Shown here: positions 41,469 to 50,173 of the stretch, piece after piece
Layout: each line of letters begins with the position of its first letter
Numbering within the stretch: the first letter of the stretch is position 1
From: Candidatus Nitrosopumilus sp.
GTDB taxonomy: Archaea; Thermoproteota; Nitrososphaeria; Nitrososphaerales; Nitrosopumilaceae
Assembly (NCBI GenBank): GCA_018263505.1
Contig: JAANXA010000012.1
Coordinates: forward strand, 1-60,444
Length of the DNA stretch: 60,444 bases
Reading direction: 5' to 3'
Notes under the pieces: generated by a model
Seen by the model: the letters and a program-made list of their open reading frames with translations, nothing else
What the model was told of the DNA's origin: nothing
Database searches by the model: none
Translations under genes and position numbers: made by a program

Positions 41469-41752
41469 ATACTTAATCCAAAATTATCTGCAAAATTTGT
41501 AAAAGAATAATATGCTTGTAGAAATTCTCTTCCGTTTTGACTAATTTTATATTTATTTGATCCCTGTGATTCTATTCTTTCTAAAAGACCTTGAGACACT
41601 AGTGTTTTTAGAAGATTTGAAATTCTAGAATGTGAAATGTTTGCTTTTCTAATTAGATAAGTAACTGTTGCCCCATCTTCATCTTGAAGGTCATCTCTGG
41701 TTGTTGATAAAATATCTCCGATAATCTTCATCTGTGTTCTATATTCGGCCAT
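41465..41752 (-). CDS. Winged-helix regulator, copy 2
   Basis: The 95-residue protein is a single winged-helix domain (YRTQMKIIGDILSTTRDD, then ANISHSRISNLLKTLVSQGLLERI, then KYKISQNGREFLQAYYSF). It is a paralogue of the protein at 34303: same length, same SHSR recognition-helix motif and same FGL end. The DNA target is unknown. The neighbouring tandem repeat ends at its stop codon. Confidence 0.8.
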   Translation of the reverse strand: MAEYRTQMKIIGDILSTTRDDLQDEDGATVTYLIRKANISHSRISNLLKTLVSQGLLERIESQGSNKYKISQNGREFLQAYYSFTNFADNFGLSI

Positions 41753-41871
41753 TTGATAATTGATCTTCCCTAAAATTTCTATGATAGGGCATTGAATTTA
41801 TCCAATATACTAAAAAGATAAAAGAATTTGACCAATTTTCACTTTTTTTAATTTTTATGCCTATTTTGGAA

Positions 41872-42513
41872 TCATTCAAAGTCTTGGTCAAATTTTATCT
41901 TGGTTAAGGGTATTTTGCTTACTGGAATGAATAATGCTATTAATCCTGCAATCTTAATTATCATTGAAACTGGGTATAGAACTGATTCTGGAAATACAAA
42001 GGAATACCATCCTAAAAATTCTCCAAATGCTAAAAATGACAATCCTATTGATACTGAAATTGCACCTTTGTTTTTATTTTGAAAATATGATAGCATTGTT
42101 TCAATAGCACCATATGCTAATAGAATAAATGAAACTGATCTGAAAATATGTTCTAATTGAATAGATGACACTAAAAATAAAGGAAAAATCCCTATGGATC
42201 TAAAGTAACTTGATTTTGGAAAAAATGATTTTATGCTATGTGAAAATGCAATGAAAAAGTAACCTATTGTTTGAATAATTATTCCTAATGTCTGAATCCA
42301 CCTCTCTATACTTCCTGATTTTAACATAAAATCTTCTGCCATGTATCCTACCCAAATTATAAAAAAACCAAAACTTATTGAAAAAAATGCTAATGTTAAT
42401 CTAAATAATGTTGGACTGCCTGTATTTCTAAATCCAATTAATGACATTATTCCAATTGCAAATCCCACCAAAAATCCTACCAAGTTGAGTATATTCTCTA
42501 ACAAAAATTCCAA
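41872..42513 (-). CDS. Multi-span membrane protein of unknown function
   Basis: The 213-residue protein is mostly hydrophobic, with about seven likely membrane helices and short polar loops (RNTGSPTLFR, KSGSIERWIQ, FPKSSYFRS). A short acidic tail, KIKFDQDFE, closes it. It has no motif for a transporter, heme or retinal that I can see; a retinal-lysine pattern is not evident. I do not recognise the family. It stands alone, flanked by a winged-helix gene and a zinc protein. Confidence 0.7.
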   Translation of the reverse strand: MEFLLENILNLVGFLVGFAIGIMSLIGFRNTGSPTLFRLTLAFFSISFGFFIIWVGYMAEDFMLKSGSIERWIQTLGIIIQTIGYFFIAFSHSIKSFFPKSSYFRSIGIFPLFLVSSIQLEHIFRSVSFILLAYGAIETMLSYFQNKNKGAISVSIGLSFLAFGEFLGWYSFVFPESVLYPVSMIIKIAGLIALFIPVSKIPLTKIKFDQDFE

Positions 42514-42573
42514 GTATGGTTAGTATTGTGCCGAGCTAATTATTTTAATCTGATGAATGATTTCACTCTTTTG

Positions 42574-42783
42574 TTAATCCCATTCATCTAGTGAACCTGC
42601 TGTTTGACCCTCTGTACTCCCTGTATAATCACCTAAAATATCTGAATATTTCGATTCATTATGTGCTACAAATTTAATATATTCACCATAACTCATGTCT
42701 AAATCACAAGTTCCACATTTTACAGATGAGTAATCCATTGTTAATTCAGCATCCTCTTTACACTTTGGACATTTGATCTTCAT
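42574..42783 (-). CDS. Small zinc-ribbon protein
   Basis: The 69-residue protein has CPKC at the N-terminus and CGTC about 18 residues later, a typical zinc ribbon, followed by an acidic/Ser-rich tail (SKYSDILGDYTGSTEGQ). A KIKCPKCKEDAELTMDYSSVK-type start is frequent in small archaeal ribbons of unknown role. No neighbour suggests a pathway. Confidence 0.75.
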   Translation of the reverse strand: MKIKCPKCKEDAELTMDYSSVKCGTCDLDMSYGEYIKFVAHNESKYSDILGDYTGSTEGQTAGSLDEWD

Positions 42784-42955
42784 GTCCCACTACATCTCTA
42801 ATAATTATTATTGCTTTACATTCAAAATATTGACAAACATTAGCTGTTTTGATTTTTTTATGCATTAGAAATGGCTGAAATTGTGATTCAGCATTCTCAA
42901 TTTAGACGGGTAGAAATAGGATAGTATTAATTTACAATTGTTGTGAACTCCTAAT

Positions 42956-43393
42956 ATGCCCTTTCGCAAAGTAGCTGTTGCAATTATTACCCCAACACAT
43001 ACCAAAAAATCCTTTGAACTTGGCCTTGAAATGGCTAAAAAATTTGATTCAGAATTGACTGTGATAGAATGTATGTATAAAACTCCGCCAAAATTTTACT
43101 TTTTTGAAACAAAGTCAGATAAAAAAACAACACAAAATCAGATTGCAAAACTAAAAGAAGAATTAGAAAACTGGAAAGGAGTTGCTAAGAAACAAGGTAT
43201 TCCAATTAAGACAAAATTGGCATTAACTGAAAATATTTCTCATTGGGTTATTGATTATGTTAAAGAAAATAAGATCGATTTGTTAATTGTAGACTATCCA
43301 AAATTATCCATAGAAGAAATAACTCTTTTTGATGATATTATTAATATTATTCATCATAAATCCCATTGCCATCTTTTAACAACCAAATCATAA
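42956..43393 (+). CDS. Universal stress protein (UspA-like)
   Basis: The 145-residue protein has the Usp layout: KVAVAIITPTHTKKSFELGLEMAKKF at the N-terminus and a Rossmann-like alpha/beta core ending NKIDLLIVDYPKLSIEEI. The usual ATP-binding GxxGxxxxxxGS(T/S) is not clearly present; the C-terminal HHKSHCHLLTTKS keeps the last strand. So it belongs to the Usp family but may not bind ATP. The cytoplasmic role is unspecific. Confidence 0.7.
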   Translation: MPFRKVAVAIITPTHTKKSFELGLEMAKKFDSELTVIECMYKTPPKFYFFETKSDKKTTQNQIAKLKEELENWKGVAKKQGIPIKTKLALTENISHWVIDYVKENKIDLLIVDYPKLSIEEITLFDDIINIIHHKSHCHLLTTKS

Positions 43394-43452
43394 TTGATAT
43401 TAGATTTTAGCATTCAAAAAAAGATAAAAAGAGTTTGCTGTTGTAATTTTTT

Positions 43453-43734
43453 ATGGGCAGAACTTGTACAAAATGCAAAAATCCAATCCCTGATACTGAA
43501 AAACTTGGAATTGTTGCTGAAAAATACCCTACTTGTAACAAATGTTGGGCTGAATGGAAAGAGTACCAAATAATGGTAATGAATGAAATGAAACTCGATA
43601 TGTCTATGCTTGATCATAGAAAATTACTAAAAAAACATGAAAAAATCTTTGTAGGCGTTTTGTCTCCTGAAGGGGAAGTCATTGATTATACCAATGAAGA
43701 TAATAGAATACCTGATGAGCCTACTAATAATTAA
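43453..43734 (+). CDS. YggX/iron-trafficking-like protein with an N-terminal zinc pair
   Basis: The 93-residue protein begins with RTCTKCKNPIPDT and CNKCW, four cysteines in a ribbon-like spacing. The following EWKEYQIMVMNEMKLDMSMLDHRKLLKKHEKIF resembles the core of the YggX/Fe(2+)-trafficking family (EWLKHQTMLINEYRL...). Bacterial YggX protects Fe-S clusters. The assignment is by pattern; it would be a divergent archaeal member. It overlaps the convergent gene at 43731 by four bases. Confidence 0.6.
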   Translation: MGRTCTKCKNPIPDTEKLGIVAEKYPTCNKCWAEWKEYQIMVMNEMKLDMSMLDHRKLLKKHEKIFVGVLSPEGEVIDYTNEDNRIPDEPTNN

Positions 43735-44210
43735 AACTTCAAATGTTTTTTAGCATTATCTGGAACTATTACTAACACTCTTCTTTTTTGTTCTTCATTT
43801 AATTCATTTATGATTTTCTTTATTGTATTTGAGATGATTTCTTTTTCGTTTTCTTCTAATGTCAAAAATATTTCTAAAATCCCATCTAAATTGAATAAAA
43901 TAAGTTTTTGAGGGTTACGCGAAATTTCAATAATATAAGCTAAAAATAATCCTTCTCTTTGTTCTTCTGAAAGAGATGCTAAAATTTTTAGCCATGTTTT
44001 AAACAACTTTGCAAAATTTGGAAACGGTATTGTTGGTCCAGCTTCTAATGCGTTATTGATAACTTCATCTTGATCTGGTTTTGATAATGAAAAAAATTCC
44101 ATCATTCTTTTTTTCAAAATTGGATTTCTTAGAAAATCTGGAAGATTGGCTAAATTTACAATGATATTCCCAGCAAAATTTTCTCCAACCATAGATCTTA
44201 AAAATTTCAT
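43731..44210 (-). CDS. Hypothetical all-helical protein
   Basis: The 159-residue protein is almost entirely helical, with repeated Leu/Phe/Lys heptad-like spacing (FLRNPILKKRMMEFFSL, FAKLFKTWLKILASLSEEQREG) and a KRRVLVIVPDNAKKHLKF end. It has no cysteines, no signal peptide and no motif I recognise. It overlaps the YggX-like gene by four bases at the 3' ends. It could be a protein-protein interaction scaffold; that is only a guess from composition. Confidence 0.6.
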   Translation of the reverse strand: MKFLRSMVGENFAGNIIVNLANLPDFLRNPILKKRMMEFFSLSKPDQDEVINNALEAGPTIPFPNFAKLFKTWLKILASLSEEQREGLFLAYIIEISRNPQKLILFNLDGILEIFLTLEENEKEIISNTIKKIINELNEEQKRRVLVIVPDNAKKHLKF

Positions 44211-44271
44211 GTTAGATATAAAATCATATGAAAATACTTTAGCTTAAATAAACGAGATAACATTTAACATC

Positions 44272-45273
44272 ATGACATCAACTGTTGTTGTTGGAGGCTT
44301 TTTTGGAGATGAAGGAAAAGGTAAAATCATTTCCTATTTGGCAATTAAAGATGATCCTAAAATTATAGTTCGTGGTGGTGCAGGTCCTAATGCTGGACAT
44401 ACTATTCGAGATGGTGATAAAGTTTACAAAGTTCGAATGTTGCCTAGTGGATTTCTAAATAAAGATGCAAAGGTGATGATTGGGCCTGGTGTTGTAATTA
44501 ATCCAGAAGTTCTAAAAAAAGAAATTGAAGATTTTGATGTATCTGGACGTTCTTTTATTGACAAACATTGTGGAATAATTGAGGAAACGCATCTTATTCG
44601 TGACTCAAAAGGTGAGTTAAAAGAGAAAATTGGAAGTACAGGTTCTGGTACCGGTCCTGCAAATGCTGATAGAGCTATGAGAATTTTAAATTTAGCCAAA
44701 GATTTTGATTCCTTATCTTCTTTAATTACAGATGTTCCTCAAGAAATTAATTCTGCAATTGATGCAAATGAAAATGTCCTAATTGAGGGCACACAGGGAA
44801 CTTTTCTATCTTTATGGCATGGAACTTATCCATTTGTTACCTCAAAAGATGTAACTGCATCTGGAATTTGTGCTGATGTTGGAATAGGACCAACTAAAGT
44901 AGATGAAGTAATTATTGTCTTCAAATCATATGTTACTCGTGTAGGTACTGGGCCCCTTGATAAAGAACTTTCATTAGATGAGGCTGAGAAAAAAGGATGG
45001 TCTGAATTTGGTACTGTTACTGGTCGTCAGAGACGTGCTGCAGATTTTGATTTTGATTTAGCTAGGCGTGCAATTATGCTTAATGGTGCAACACAAATCT
45101 CTATAACGAAACTAGATGTTTTATTCTCTGACTGTGCAGGGAAAACTTTGTATGATGAACTATCTGGAGATGCAAAATCATTTATCAAAAATATTGAAGA
45201 TGAATTAAATTTGCCTGTAACAATTATTGGAACTGGTCCAGCAGTTAATGATGTTGTTGATAGAAGAATTTAG
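44272..45273 (+). CDS. purA: Adenylosuccinate synthetase
   Basis: The 333-residue protein has GFFGDEGKGKI (residues 8-18), the GTP/IMP P-loop with catalytic Asp, GGAGPNAGHT with the catalytic His, and later GTQGTFLSLWHGTYPFVTSKD and TRVGTGPLD. It is the short archaeal form (bacterial ones are about 430 residues). It joins Asp to IMP using GTP; PurB (26.7 kb) completes AMP synthesis. Confidence 0.95.
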   Translation: MTSTVVVGGFFGDEGKGKIISYLAIKDDPKIIVRGGAGPNAGHTIRDGDKVYKVRMLPSGFLNKDAKVMIGPGVVINPEVLKKEIEDFDVSGRSFIDKHCGIIEETHLIRDSKGELKEKIGSTGSGTGPANADRAMRILNLAKDFDSLSSLITDVPQEINSAIDANENVLIEGTQGTFLSLWHGTYPFVTSKDVTASGICADVGIGPTKVDEVIIVFKSYVTRVGTGPLDKELSLDEAEKKGWSEFGTVTGRQRRAADFDFDLARRAIMLNGATQISITKLDVLFSDCAGKTLYDELSGDAKSFIKNIEDELNLPVTIIGTGPAVNDVVDRRI

Positions 45274-45307
45274 GCTCTATTATTTTGGATAAGTTTAATT
45301 TGATAAT

Positions 45308-46009
45308 GTGTTGGAAATTTCCGTGGATAAATTACAAAACTCATCTAATGATAAATTACCACGGTATGTTCAAGTTAATTCAACTTTAGAATTTTCTAGG
45401 CTCGTATGTGCATTAGAGCGTGCACCACGTGTTTCTTTTTTACATGATCATAATGGTCAGAAAATTTTATCTGTACAGATGGATATCTTAAAAGAAAAAC
45501 CAATTGTCTATTATACACCTCTAGATCATAATGGTCATTATTTGTGTTATGGCTTAAAAGGAGGAAAAGAAGAATCCGAAATTGTTGATACTACTTCTGA
45601 TTCTAGTAAGCTTTATTCTCCAATAATTCGAATAAAATCACTTCCAAAAACTTTGAAACCTGGAAATGGAACTCTTGATAGGTATCAACCAATTGAATTA
45701 GAAGATGTATCTAGTCTTGCAAAACTTACTTGGGGTTTTGATGAAATTCCATTTCCTTTGTTCTTATTTCCTTATAATGAGAAATGGCTTCTTGGAGTTT
45801 TTATGAATTTTAATGATGAAGGAACTTCCTATTATTGTCATGTTGTATTAAATGACGATCCAAATAAACCATTTCTAAAATTCTCTTCTACTAATGGAAT
45901 TGATCCTACCTTTGTAGAAAATCCATCTGAACATGGATATTCATATATTAAAATTATAAAATTAAAAGAGACCCATCCTTTAGTTGATTATGGTCACCTT
46001 CAAAACTAG
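45308..46009 (+). CDS. Hypothetical thaumarchaeal protein
   Basis: The 233-residue cytoplasmic protein starts on GTG and is mostly beta strand, with FLHDHNGQKILSVQMDI, YYTPLDHNGHYLCYG and GVFMNFNDEGTSYYCHV. Histidine-glycine repeats (DHNG twice) stand out. I do not recognise the family. It overlaps pyrF by 20 bases, so the two are co-transcribed. Confidence 0.65.
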   Translation: MLEISVDKLQNSSNDKLPRYVQVNSTLEFSRLVCALERAPRVSFLHDHNGQKILSVQMDILKEKPIVYYTPLDHNGHYLCYGLKGGKEESEIVDTTSDSSKLYSPIIRIKSLPKTLKPGNGTLDRYQPIELEDVSSLAKLTWGFDEIPFPLFLFPYNEKWLLGVFMNFNDEGTSYYCHVVLNDDPNKPFLKFSSTNGIDPTFVENPSEHGYSYIKIIKLKETHPLVDYGHLQN

Positions 46010-46730
46010 ATTATCTAAGATCGCAAAAACTAATGGTACTGTGATTCTTGCAAATGATTATGATATTTCTGTAAAAAATTTAGAAAATAAAACTATTCAA
46101 AATATTAAAAAATTACACCCATACCTATGTGCGATTAAATTGAATTTCCATTTACTTTTGCCCCTGGGAAGAAAAGAAATTATGAAAATTACTAAAACTG
46201 CTCACAAATATGGATTACAAACTATTGCTGATATCAAATTGAATGATATTGGAAATACCAACCGTGTAACCACCGAAAATTTGTGGGATTTAGGATTTGA
46301 TGCAGTAATTGCAAATCCAATAATGGGATTAGATAGTCTAAGAAATTTAGTAAAGTCTGCCCATCAAAACCAAAAAGGTGTGATCACTTTATGTCATATG
46401 AGTGCACCTGAAGCAAAATTATCATATGACCTGGAAATAAAAATGAAAAAGAAACAACAATTATATCAATTATTTCTTGATTGGGCATTAACTGCAAAAG
46501 TTGATGGAATTGTAGTTGGTGCAACATTTCCAAAGATTATTCAATATTGTTCTAAAAAAGCGGGGAAAAATCTGAGTATTTTTTCTCCTGGTGTTGGCAC
46601 GCAAGGTGGAAATGCAAACGACGTAATTTTATCTGGAACAAATTATTTAATTGTTGGAAGGACTATTTTGAATTCAAAAACACCCATCAATGTAGCAAAA
46701 GAACTACATTTTCAGAGTTTAAGAAAGTAA
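45990..46730 (+). CDS. pyrF: Orotidine 5'-phosphate decarboxylase
   Basis: The protein has the OMPDC signature DIKLNDIGNT (with the Asp/Lys catalytic pair) and the phosphate-binding SPGVGTQGG and YLIVGRTI blocks. It decarboxylates OMP to UMP, the last step of pyrimidine synthesis. I use ATG 45990 (246 residues, MVTFKTRLSKI); a TTG two codons upstream is possible. The start overlaps the previous gene and the end overlaps the convergent Nudix gene by 12 bases. Confidence 0.93.
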   Translation: MVTFKTRLSKIAKTNGTVILANDYDISVKNLENKTIQNIKKLHPYLCAIKLNFHLLLPLGRKEIMKITKTAHKYGLQTIADIKLNDIGNTNRVTTENLWDLGFDAVIANPIMGLDSLRNLVKSAHQNQKGVITLCHMSAPEAKLSYDLEIKMKKKQQLYQLFLDWALTAKVDGIVVGATFPKIIQYCSKKAGKNLSIFSPGVGTQGGNANDVILSGTNYLIVGRTILNSKTPINVAKELHFQSLRK

Positions 46731-47129
46731 CATCTGTGCTTTTGTTAAAACTGTTTTTGCATTATCAAATGTAGTCTTTTCCATTGCATCTTTGTAGTCT
46801 ACCCATTTGTAATTAAGATGTTCATGTGAAATTTCTACTTCTTTGGTCTTTGTTTCTGCTAAGAAAAATACTACTTTTTTTTGAACCAATTCTCCTTTCC
46901 ATTGAAAATTATATTCAATCCATTCCTCAAAATTTTCTAAAAATGTAAATTTTGTAATACCTGTTTCTTCTTTTGTTTCTCTAATTGCTGTTTCGTGAGT
47001 TGATTCATTTTTTTCCATTTTTCCTTTAACAAAATCCCAATGTCCAGATGGATAATGTAATAATAAAAATAAATTATTTGAATTTTCTTTTCTAAATAAT
47101 ACGATTCCTGCAGATGTTTCTTTGATCAT
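46719..47129 (-). CDS. Nudix hydrolase
   Basis: The 136-residue protein has a complete Nudix box, GKMEKNESTHETAIRETKEETGI (Gx5Ex7REUxEExGU), after GHWDFVK. The rest fits the diadenosine tetraphosphate hydrolase (MutT/Ap4A) branch (SAGIVLFRKE at the start, SHEHLNYKWVDYKDA at the end). It cleaves nucleoside diphosphate derivatives; the exact substrate is open. Its start overlaps the uppS stop by four bases. Confidence 0.9.
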   Translation of the reverse strand: MIKETSAGIVLFRKENSNNLFLLLHYPSGHWDFVKGKMEKNESTHETAIRETKEETGITKFTFLENFEEWIEYNFQWKGELVQKKVVFFLAETKTKEVEISHEHLNYKWVDYKDAMEKTTFDNAKTVLTKAQMLLS

Positions 47130-47896
47130 TTTCCCAATCTCCTCTTTCTTATTTGAAATGTTCTAATTGCTCTCATCAAATCAATCTTTCTAAATTCTGG
47201 CCAAAAAATATCCATAAACACCAATTCACTGTAAACACTTTGCCACATTAAAAAACCACTCAGTCTTTTTTCTCCTGATGTTCGTAAAATCATATCTGGA
47301 GATGATTGCGGTAAATATGATGTGTATAGATTTGATTCAATTTCTTTTTTGCTTATTTCATCAATATTTAATGATCCATCTTTGATCTTTTTCCCTATTT
47401 TTTTTATTGCGTCTACTAATTCATTTTGTCCTCCATATGCTAATGCTATATTCAAAAAATGATTATCATAATTTTTTGTAGCATCGTCTAATTTTTTTAA
47501 AATTTCTTTAATTGAATCAGGTAGTGACTCTATTCTCCCTATTCCTGTCACTCTCATTTTACATCTGTGAATCCTTGGATCTTTGTACAGCTTTTCAAGT
47601 CTCATTTGAATTAATTCATACAGATGTTCTAATTCATTATCATCTCTGTCTAAATTCTCTGCTGAAAGTGCGTATAATGTAACAATTTTAATATTAAATT
47701 CTTCACACCAATCAAGAAGATTCTCTACTGCATCTGCTCCTTTGTGATGTCCTTTTTTTGCTACTGTTAGATGCATTTTTGCCCATCTTCTATTTCCATC
47801 TAAAATTAATGCTACATGATTTGGAATGTCCCCTCTTTTAATTTCATTTTCTAATTTTTTTCCATAAATTTTGTAAATTCCTGAAATTTGAAAAAT
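47126..47896 (-). CDS. uppS: Cis-prenyltransferase (UppS-type) with a non-AUG start
   Basis: The catalytic motif HVALILDGNRRWAK, plus the N-terminal ISGIYKIYGKKLENEIKRGDIP, is encoded upstream of the first in-frame ATG (47776). Between that motif and the upstream stop there is no in-frame ATG, GTG or TTG. The natural start is near an ATT (47896) or ATA (47899), where homologues begin, and a TTTAAAAA element lies about 25 nt upstream. The rest has ALAYGGQNELVDAI, RTSGEKRLSGFL and PEFRKIDLMRAI. The enzyme makes long cis-polyprenyl diphosphates, probably the lipid carrier for protein glycosylation. It is about 256 residues from the ATT. Confidence 0.85.
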   Translation of the reverse strand: MFQISGIYKIYGKKLENEIKRGDIPNHVALILDGNRRWAKMHLTVAKKGHHKGADAVENLLDWCEEFNIKIVTLYALSAENLDRDDNELEHLYELIQMRLEKLYKDPRIHRCKMRVTGIGRIESLPDSIKEILKKLDDATKNYDNHFLNIALAYGGQNELVDAIKKIGKKIKDGSLNIDEISKKEIESNLYTSYLPQSSPDMILRTSGEKRLSGFLMWQSVYSELVFMDIFWPEFRKIDLMRAIRTFQIRKRRLGK

Positions 47897-47995
47897 TATG
47901 TCTTTAATTTTACTAATTTTTAAACACCTGTAATTATTGATTTCATGCAGATGATATCAGTGTTTTTTGAATAATTTTAATATTTTACAACAATT

Positions 47996-49141
47996 CTAAT
48001 CTGAAACCATCTCTTGTTCTTTGTTTTTTCTATATTTTTTAAAGAGAATTGTGGCCGAAATCAGAGTAGCTGCCAACCCTCCTAAAAGTGGAGGGATTAA
48101 AGTAAGTGAGTTATCATCAAAAATCATAATATTTGTAAATTGTATAATTGTTGGATATAACGCTCCTAACACAATTATTCTTAAAATATCACTTATTTGT
48201 CTAGGAATTCCTCCAATCCAATTACTAAGTAATGTTCCAACAAATATTGCCCCTATACCTATCCATAAAATTGGTAAAACCCCTGCAACAAATTGTCCAA
48301 TCACAACTTTATCAGAAATTTTCATTATTAATTGCTCATCTGATTGAATCAATTCTGAATCAATTGAACCTATTCCAGCTGGTACTGATGAAAGAATTAG
48401 TAAAACCCCTGCAACCATAGTAAACATTCTGATAAAACCCATGGGTGTTGGTTTTGACCAACTTGACCATACTCTATCAATATCAAATGCTCTAATCAAA
48501 AATGCACCACCTAATATACTCACTAGTACTGCAAAAATTTCTGCAGTATATCCAAATACTGTCGCAATTCCTCCAATTAACAAAAGAATTCCTGGTACAC
48601 CTAAAAAGAATTTTGAATATTTTGAATCATATGCAATCATTTTAAGATATTTTCCAAAAACTGCATAAGAATATTCTACACTTCTACTAACTTTCATTAC
48701 AACACGTTGAACTGATACTACTGGTAACACATTTTGAATTACTGGAATCACACTTTCATCATCCTCTCCATCTGAAACAATAACTGCACCATTAGCAGAA
48801 AAAATTTCTAATACTTTTTTTGTTTCTGAAAGAATTTTTTCATCTGCTTGAACTCCTCTATCTTCAACTCCTGCTACCGTGACTACTTCAACTTGATACC
48901 CTTTACTGATTAAATCTTCATATGTTTTAATTGCTGCAAAAATTGAATTTGAATCTGCATCTTCTGGATCTTCTAATGCTAATCTTTGTGCTGCTTCAAT
49001 ACATTTGTCTCTTCCAATCACAGGTGTTGTGATCCCCGTCTTCTCTCCTACATCATTATCTCTATCGACACAAATTACAAGTAATTTGTTAGCTGTAGAT
49101 GCATTGACATCTTTTTCAACTTTACCTGTTTGATGTGACAC
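47996..49141 (-). CDS. DUF373 membrane protein
   Basis: The 381-residue protein has an N-terminal cytoplasmic domain (about residues 1-150): LLVICVDRDNDVGEKTGITTPVIGRD, then DGEDDESVIPVIQNVLPV. Seven or so hydrophobic helices follow (about 180-375). This is the arrangement of the archaeal DUF373/COG2237 family, whose function is unknown to me. It is separated from uppS by about 100 bases on the same strand. Confidence 0.85.
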   Translation of the reverse strand: MSHQTGKVEKDVNASTANKLLVICVDRDNDVGEKTGITTPVIGRDKCIEAAQRLALEDPEDADSNSIFAAIKTYEDLISKGYQVEVVTVAGVEDRGVQADEKILSETKKVLEIFSANGAVIVSDGEDDESVIPVIQNVLPVVSVQRVVMKVSRSVEYSYAVFGKYLKMIAYDSKYSKFFLGVPGILLLIGGIATVFGYTAEIFAVLVSILGGAFLIRAFDIDRVWSSWSKPTPMGFIRMFTMVAGVLLILSSVPAGIGSIDSELIQSDEQLIMKISDKVVIGQFVAGVLPILWIGIGAIFVGTLLSNWIGGIPRQISDILRIIVLGALYPTIIQFTNIMIFDDNSLTLIPPLLGGLAATLISATILFKKYRKNKEQEMVSD

Positions 49142-49211
49142 CCTACTTTTAGAACATTATTACTTTTTAATGATTCCCCACTTTTGTAATTAGTATAATC
49201 ATTTTTTGAGG

Positions 49212-49712
49212 CTAGTTTGGTCTTGTTTGATCTGAAATTTGTATGAATTCTTTGAATTCTTCTTTTAATGATTCTATTTTTTGTATGGTTTCATCTAATT
49301 CTTCTTGTGTACTACCTTTTTCAATCAAATCTGATAATACTTTAGTTTCTCCAACATATGCATTAAATTTCTTCATTGCATTCATGTAATTGATATAACT
49401 ATCTTGCCATTTTTCAGGTGGCTTTGAAGTTATAAATTCACTAATCTGAGAAGTTATTTGTGATGTTGTGACATCAGCTATTGCATTATAATCATTTGGA
49501 CTTATTTCTCCATTTAACAGATTTTGATATTCAATATTTATTGATTCTTCTAAAATTTCATGAATGTTTTTGACTCCATCAATATATTCATCATAATTTG
49601 ATACGACAAAAGTTGTTTCGTTGTTTTCTGGAATTGTCCATATTAGAAAACTTGCACCTGTAATAACTGCTAAAATACTTATTGTAACAATTATTCCTTT
49701 TTTTGATGCCAT
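49212..49712 (-). CDS. Membrane-anchored helical protein
   Basis: The 166-residue protein has a signal anchor (about residues 6-26, GIIVTISILAVITGASFLIW) followed by long helices rich in Glu, Asn and Ser (VKNIHEILEESINIEYQNLLN, QEELDETIQKIESLKEEFKEF), i.e. an extracytoplasmic coiled-coil-like protein. No cysteines or motifs for metal are seen. It is not a known family to me. It is transcribed in the same direction as the DUF373 gene. Confidence 0.65.
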   Translation of the reverse strand: MASKKGIIVTISILAVITGASFLIWTIPENNETTFVVSNYDEYIDGVKNIHEILEESINIEYQNLLNGEISPNDYNAIADVTTSQITSQISEFITSKPPEKWQDSYINYMNAMKKFNAYVGETKVLSDLIEKGSTQEELDETIQKIESLKEEFKEFIQISDQTRPN

Positions 49713-49952
49713 TATTTATCATTATAATTAGGATGTTTATAATTGGTAATCTTTCTAAAAATATGTGATTATTTGTATTTGAAATACAATATATTATTTT
49801 TTTAACATATTTCTAAAAAAATCTCTTAAATCTTTAAAATTTTTTAGAATTTTTATTTATGAATATCAAAAAAATTCAATTCACATCCAGTCTATAGTTA
49901 ATTATTTTTCACATCCTCTTCCTAAATATCACTACGTTTGACATTTTTTAGA

Positions 49953-50105
49953 ATGGTTCAAGCATATTGCGTAAAATGCAGAGAAAAAAGGGACATAAAA
50001 GATCCCAAAGAAACTAAACTAAAGAATGGACGTCCTGCTGTAAAAGGTACATGTCCAGAATGTGGAACTAATGTATTTAGAATTGGTGCAATGCCAAAAG
50101 AATAA
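49953..50105 (+). CDS. DUF5679-type zinc protein
   Basis: The 50-residue protein has YCVKC and TCPECGTNVF pairs around a basic Lys/Asp loop (KNGRPAVKG). This matches small zinc-ribbon proteins of the DUF5679 type found in thaumarchaea and some bacteria. It is complete from ATG to TAA. It precedes the aIF2 beta gene by about 70 bases and may be part of the same region of translation and topology genes. Confidence 0.75.
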   Translation: MVQAYCVKCREKRDIKDPKETKLKNGRPAVKGTCPECGTNVFRIGAMPKE

Positions 50106-50173
50106 TCTAAAAAATATCCACAAGACTTCTATTTTTCAAAACCAATATAGGGTCTCCCATACATCATTTTTTA

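Noticed and set aside
41872-42513. A rhodopsin
   Set aside because: About seven helices are present, but there is no recognisable retinal-lysine helix or proton-acceptor motif.
47776-47865. A frameshift or pseudogene in the cis-prenyltransferase
   Set aside because: The frame is intact through ISGIYKIY and DGNRRWAK, which match the family without a break. The out-of-frame ATG at 47865 would need a one-base insertion and starts later than homologues. A non-AUG start is simpler, though an assembly error remains possible.
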